In this document: one piece after another, positions 6,624 to 7,561 of the stretch | How the letters are laid out: the number at the start of each line of letters is the position of its first letter | Position numbering within the stretch: position 1 is the first letter of the stretch | NCBI GenBank assembly: GCA_013696945.1 | Contig: JACCXQ010000109.1 | Coordinates: 1-7,561 of the forward strand | Source of the DNA: Chloroflexota bacterium | GTDB taxonomy: Bacteria > Chloroflexota > Limnocylindria > Limnocylindrales > CSP1-4 | DNA: 7,561 nucleotides | Reading direction: 5' to 3' | Program-made: the position numbers and the translations under genes | Notes under the pieces: generated by a model | Told to the model about the DNA's origin: nothing | The model's input: only the letters and a program-made list of their open reading frames with translations | The model's database searches: none

Positions 6624-6872
6624 ATGGGCAACTTCGTCGTCATATTCATCCGCTTCCTCGTCCTGGCGCTCTGGCTCGTCGTGCTCGGCCGCGTGCTGAT
6701 GAGTTGGATCGATCCACGCTTCAGCGGGCCGGTCGGGCGGTTCCTCTTCCAGACGACGGAGCCGATCCTGGCCCCCATCCGCCGCGTCCTCCCGCAAACG
6801 GGCTTCATCGACCTCTCGCCGCTCGTCCTGTTCCTGATCCTCGGCGTGCTCCTCCGCGTCGTCGGCATCTAG
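6624..6872 (+). CDS. yggT: YggT family small membrane protein
   Basis: This 82-residue integral membrane protein has two hydrophobic segments, about 4-25 (VVIFIRFLVLALWLVVLGRVL) and about 61-80 (SPLVLFLILGVLLRVV). They are separated by the family-typical polar loop with SWIDP, TEPILAPIRRVLP and GFIDLSP. The family is widespread, is often encoded next to ftsZ, yggS or sepF, and has been linked to osmotic tolerance and division, but its molecular role is not settled. The length matches single-module YggT proteins (E. coli YggT has two modules). It starts 20 nt after yggS; the next gene begins 13 nt after its TAG stop. Confidence 0.92.
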   Translation: MGNFVVIFIRFLVLALWLVVLGRVLMSWIDPRFSGPVGRFLFQTTEPILAPIRRVLPQTGFIDLSPLVLFLILGVLLRVVGI

Positions 6873-6885
6873 GCGAGGCGCGCAG

Positions 6886-7182
6886 GTGCCGGGGCCGGTC
6901 GACAGCGTGTTCACGGTGCTCGGGCTCCCCGGAGGGCGCGTGGCGGTCGTGGGCGGCATCTACCGGGACCGCTTCGGCGACGACACACGCAGCGATCCGT
7001 TCGTGGCGGCCCTGCGGCGCGATGGTCGGTTCTGGCAGCGCTTCGGGAGCGGCGGAGTGGTGCGCGACGACTTCGGCGGCCGATCCGTCGGCGCAAGCGA
7101 TGCGGCCGTCGTGGACCGCAAGCTCATCGTCGTCGGTGGCCGGGACGCCGACATGTTCGCCGCGCGCTACTTCCTCAAGTAA
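6886..7182 (+). CDS. Small hypothetical protein resembling a delta-60 repeat
   Basis: This is a 98-residue protein of unknown function. Residues about 6-62 read like one delta-60 repeat: an Asp-Ser-Val start, a hydrophobic strand ending VAVVGG, then FVAALRRDG and FGSGGVV. Residues 69-98 look like the first half of a second repeat (AAVVDRKLIVVGG, then FAARYFLK). Delta-60 repeats normally occur in long beta-propeller-like proteins with several copies, often secreted. Here only about one and a half copies are present, with no signal peptide or membrane segment. The GTG start is preceded by GCGAGG at 6873-6878, a modest ribosome-binding site. It lies 13 nt after yggT and is probably co-transcribed with it. 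It could be a genuine small protein or the remnant of a larger one. The repeat assignment is by eye. Confidence 0.6.
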   Translation: MPGPVDSVFTVLGLPGGRVAVVGGIYRDRFGDDTRSDPFVAALRRDGRFWQRFGSGGVVRDDFGGRSVGASDAAVVDRKLIVVGGRDADMFAARYFLK

Positions 7183-7194
7183 GGCGCCCTTGCG

Positions 7195-7224
7195 TTGACG
7201 CTCCTGCCGAGCGCGGCCGATAAT
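7195..7224 (+). promoter_or_regulatory. Sigma70-type promoter for tRNA-Val
   Basis: A -35 element TTGACG (7195-7200, five of six consensus positions) and a -10 element GATAAT (7219-7224, five of six) are separated by 18 bp. Initiation is expected at about 7231, some 25 nt before the tRNA. This is the clearest promoter in the window and shows that the housekeeping sigma factor of this organism uses near-consensus hexamers. Confidence 0.8.
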
Positions 7225-7231
7225 GCCCGGA

Positions 7232-7247
7232 GCCCGGATTGCCGGGC
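7232..7247 (+). repeat. Hairpin in the pre-tRNA leader
   Basis: GCCCGG (7232-7237) and CCGGGC (7242-7247) form a perfect 6-bp stem around an ATTG tetraloop, ending 9 nt before the tRNA. A second GCCCGG at 7225-7230 could pair instead. It coincides with the expected 5' end of the transcript. It has no T-tract, so a terminator role for the upstream gene is unlikely; it may shape the leader removed by RNase P. Confidence 0.45.
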
Positions 7248-7256
7248 ACCTCCTGC

Positions 7257-7333
<77 letters not shown>

Positions 7334-7561
7334 CCCCCCGCCTATCCACGGGCGAGCTGGCCTCGGCCGATCCCGTCGTTTGAGCGTCTGATGGTTCGTT
7401 ACGCGGCCGGAAATGATGTCGCACGAGCTGCCGCCAGCGGCGCTTAGCCGAAATCAGCTAACGAATCGGTTGATTTGCCGGCTCACAGCAGTGGACGAGG
7501 CATAGGACCGTTTTGGCGCTCGCTCCGAGTTCATCTGACGGGAACGAGCGCGAGATAGGGG
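7334..7561. other. 228-bp region after the tRNA with no recognisable gene
   Basis: No protein-like open frame is visible on either strand. The longest ATG frame near its start (7391-7447) has only 18 codons and no ribosome-binding site. The segment is less GC-rich around 7443-7477 than the genes. It holds three small inverted repeats: TTCGTTA/TAACGAA (7395-7401 and 7459-7465), AAATCA/TGATTT (7451-7456 and 7471-7476) and GCGCTCG/CGAGCGC (7516-7522 and 7545-7551). Their role is unknown. Confidence 0.6.
7348..7381 (+). terminator. Weak candidate terminator of tRNA-Val
   Basis: ACGGG (7348-7352) pairs with CCCGT (7372-7376), and an inner GGC/GCC stem (7359-7361 and 7366-7368) closes a CTCG loop. 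Only a short T run, CGTTT, follows. The large internal loop and poor T-tract make this a low-confidence terminator, placed where one is expected, about 15 nt after the tRNA. Confidence 0.25.

Noticed and set aside
7516..7551. GCGCTCG/CGAGCGC inverted repeat as an intrinsic terminator
   Set aside because: The loop is 22 nt, and the sequence after the second arm is purine-rich with no T-tract.

Overview
The window is a GC-rich chromosomal segment with every gene on the + strand. It covers the 3' half of a division and cell-wall (dcw) cluster, a short tail of housekeeping genes, and a tRNA. The organism is most likely a GC-rich bacterium of the Chloroflexota (Limnocylindria/Ellin6529-like) or a similar terrabacterial lineage. 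This is an inference from gene order, codon bias and heavy use of GTG starts. A clear ftsA beside ftsZ argues against typical Actinobacteria, which lack FtsA. No sequence comparison was possible, so the placement is tentative.

Layout. Positions 2-79 are the last codons of an unidentified upstream gene. Then come murB (76-1065), ddl (1062-2183), ftsQ (2188-3057) and ftsA (3138-4373). A 239-bp leader with several regulatory-looking elements follows, then ftsZ (4613-5881), a YggS-family PLP protein (5878-6603), YggT (6624-6872), and a small protein resembling a delta-60 repeat fragment (6886-7182). Next is a strong sigma70-type promoter driving tRNA-Val(CAC) (7257-7333). The last 228 bp hold no recognisable gene.

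How the genes work together. MurB makes UDP-MurNAc and Ddl makes D-Ala-D-Ala, so both feed the peptidoglycan precursor pathway. FtsQ, FtsA and FtsZ build the divisome: FtsZ polymerises, FtsA tethers it to the membrane through its C-terminal helix, and FtsQ is the bitopic scaffold subunit. YggS (PLP homeostasis) and YggT (small membrane protein) are common passengers downstream of ftsZ in many bacteria.

Two kinds of gene start alternate. murB, ddl and yggS begin inside the stop codon of the preceding gene, as GTGA, GTGA and CTGA, with little Shine-Dalgarno signal, which points to translational coupling. ftsA and ftsZ have strong Shine-Dalgarno sequences. yggT has a -10-like hexamer spaced as for a leaderless mRNA. 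The most interesting observation is that yggS has no ATG, GTG or TTG that would keep its PLP lysine, so it probably starts at a CTG overlapping the ftsZ stop. I saw no mobile element, CRISPR array, defence system or clearly new system.
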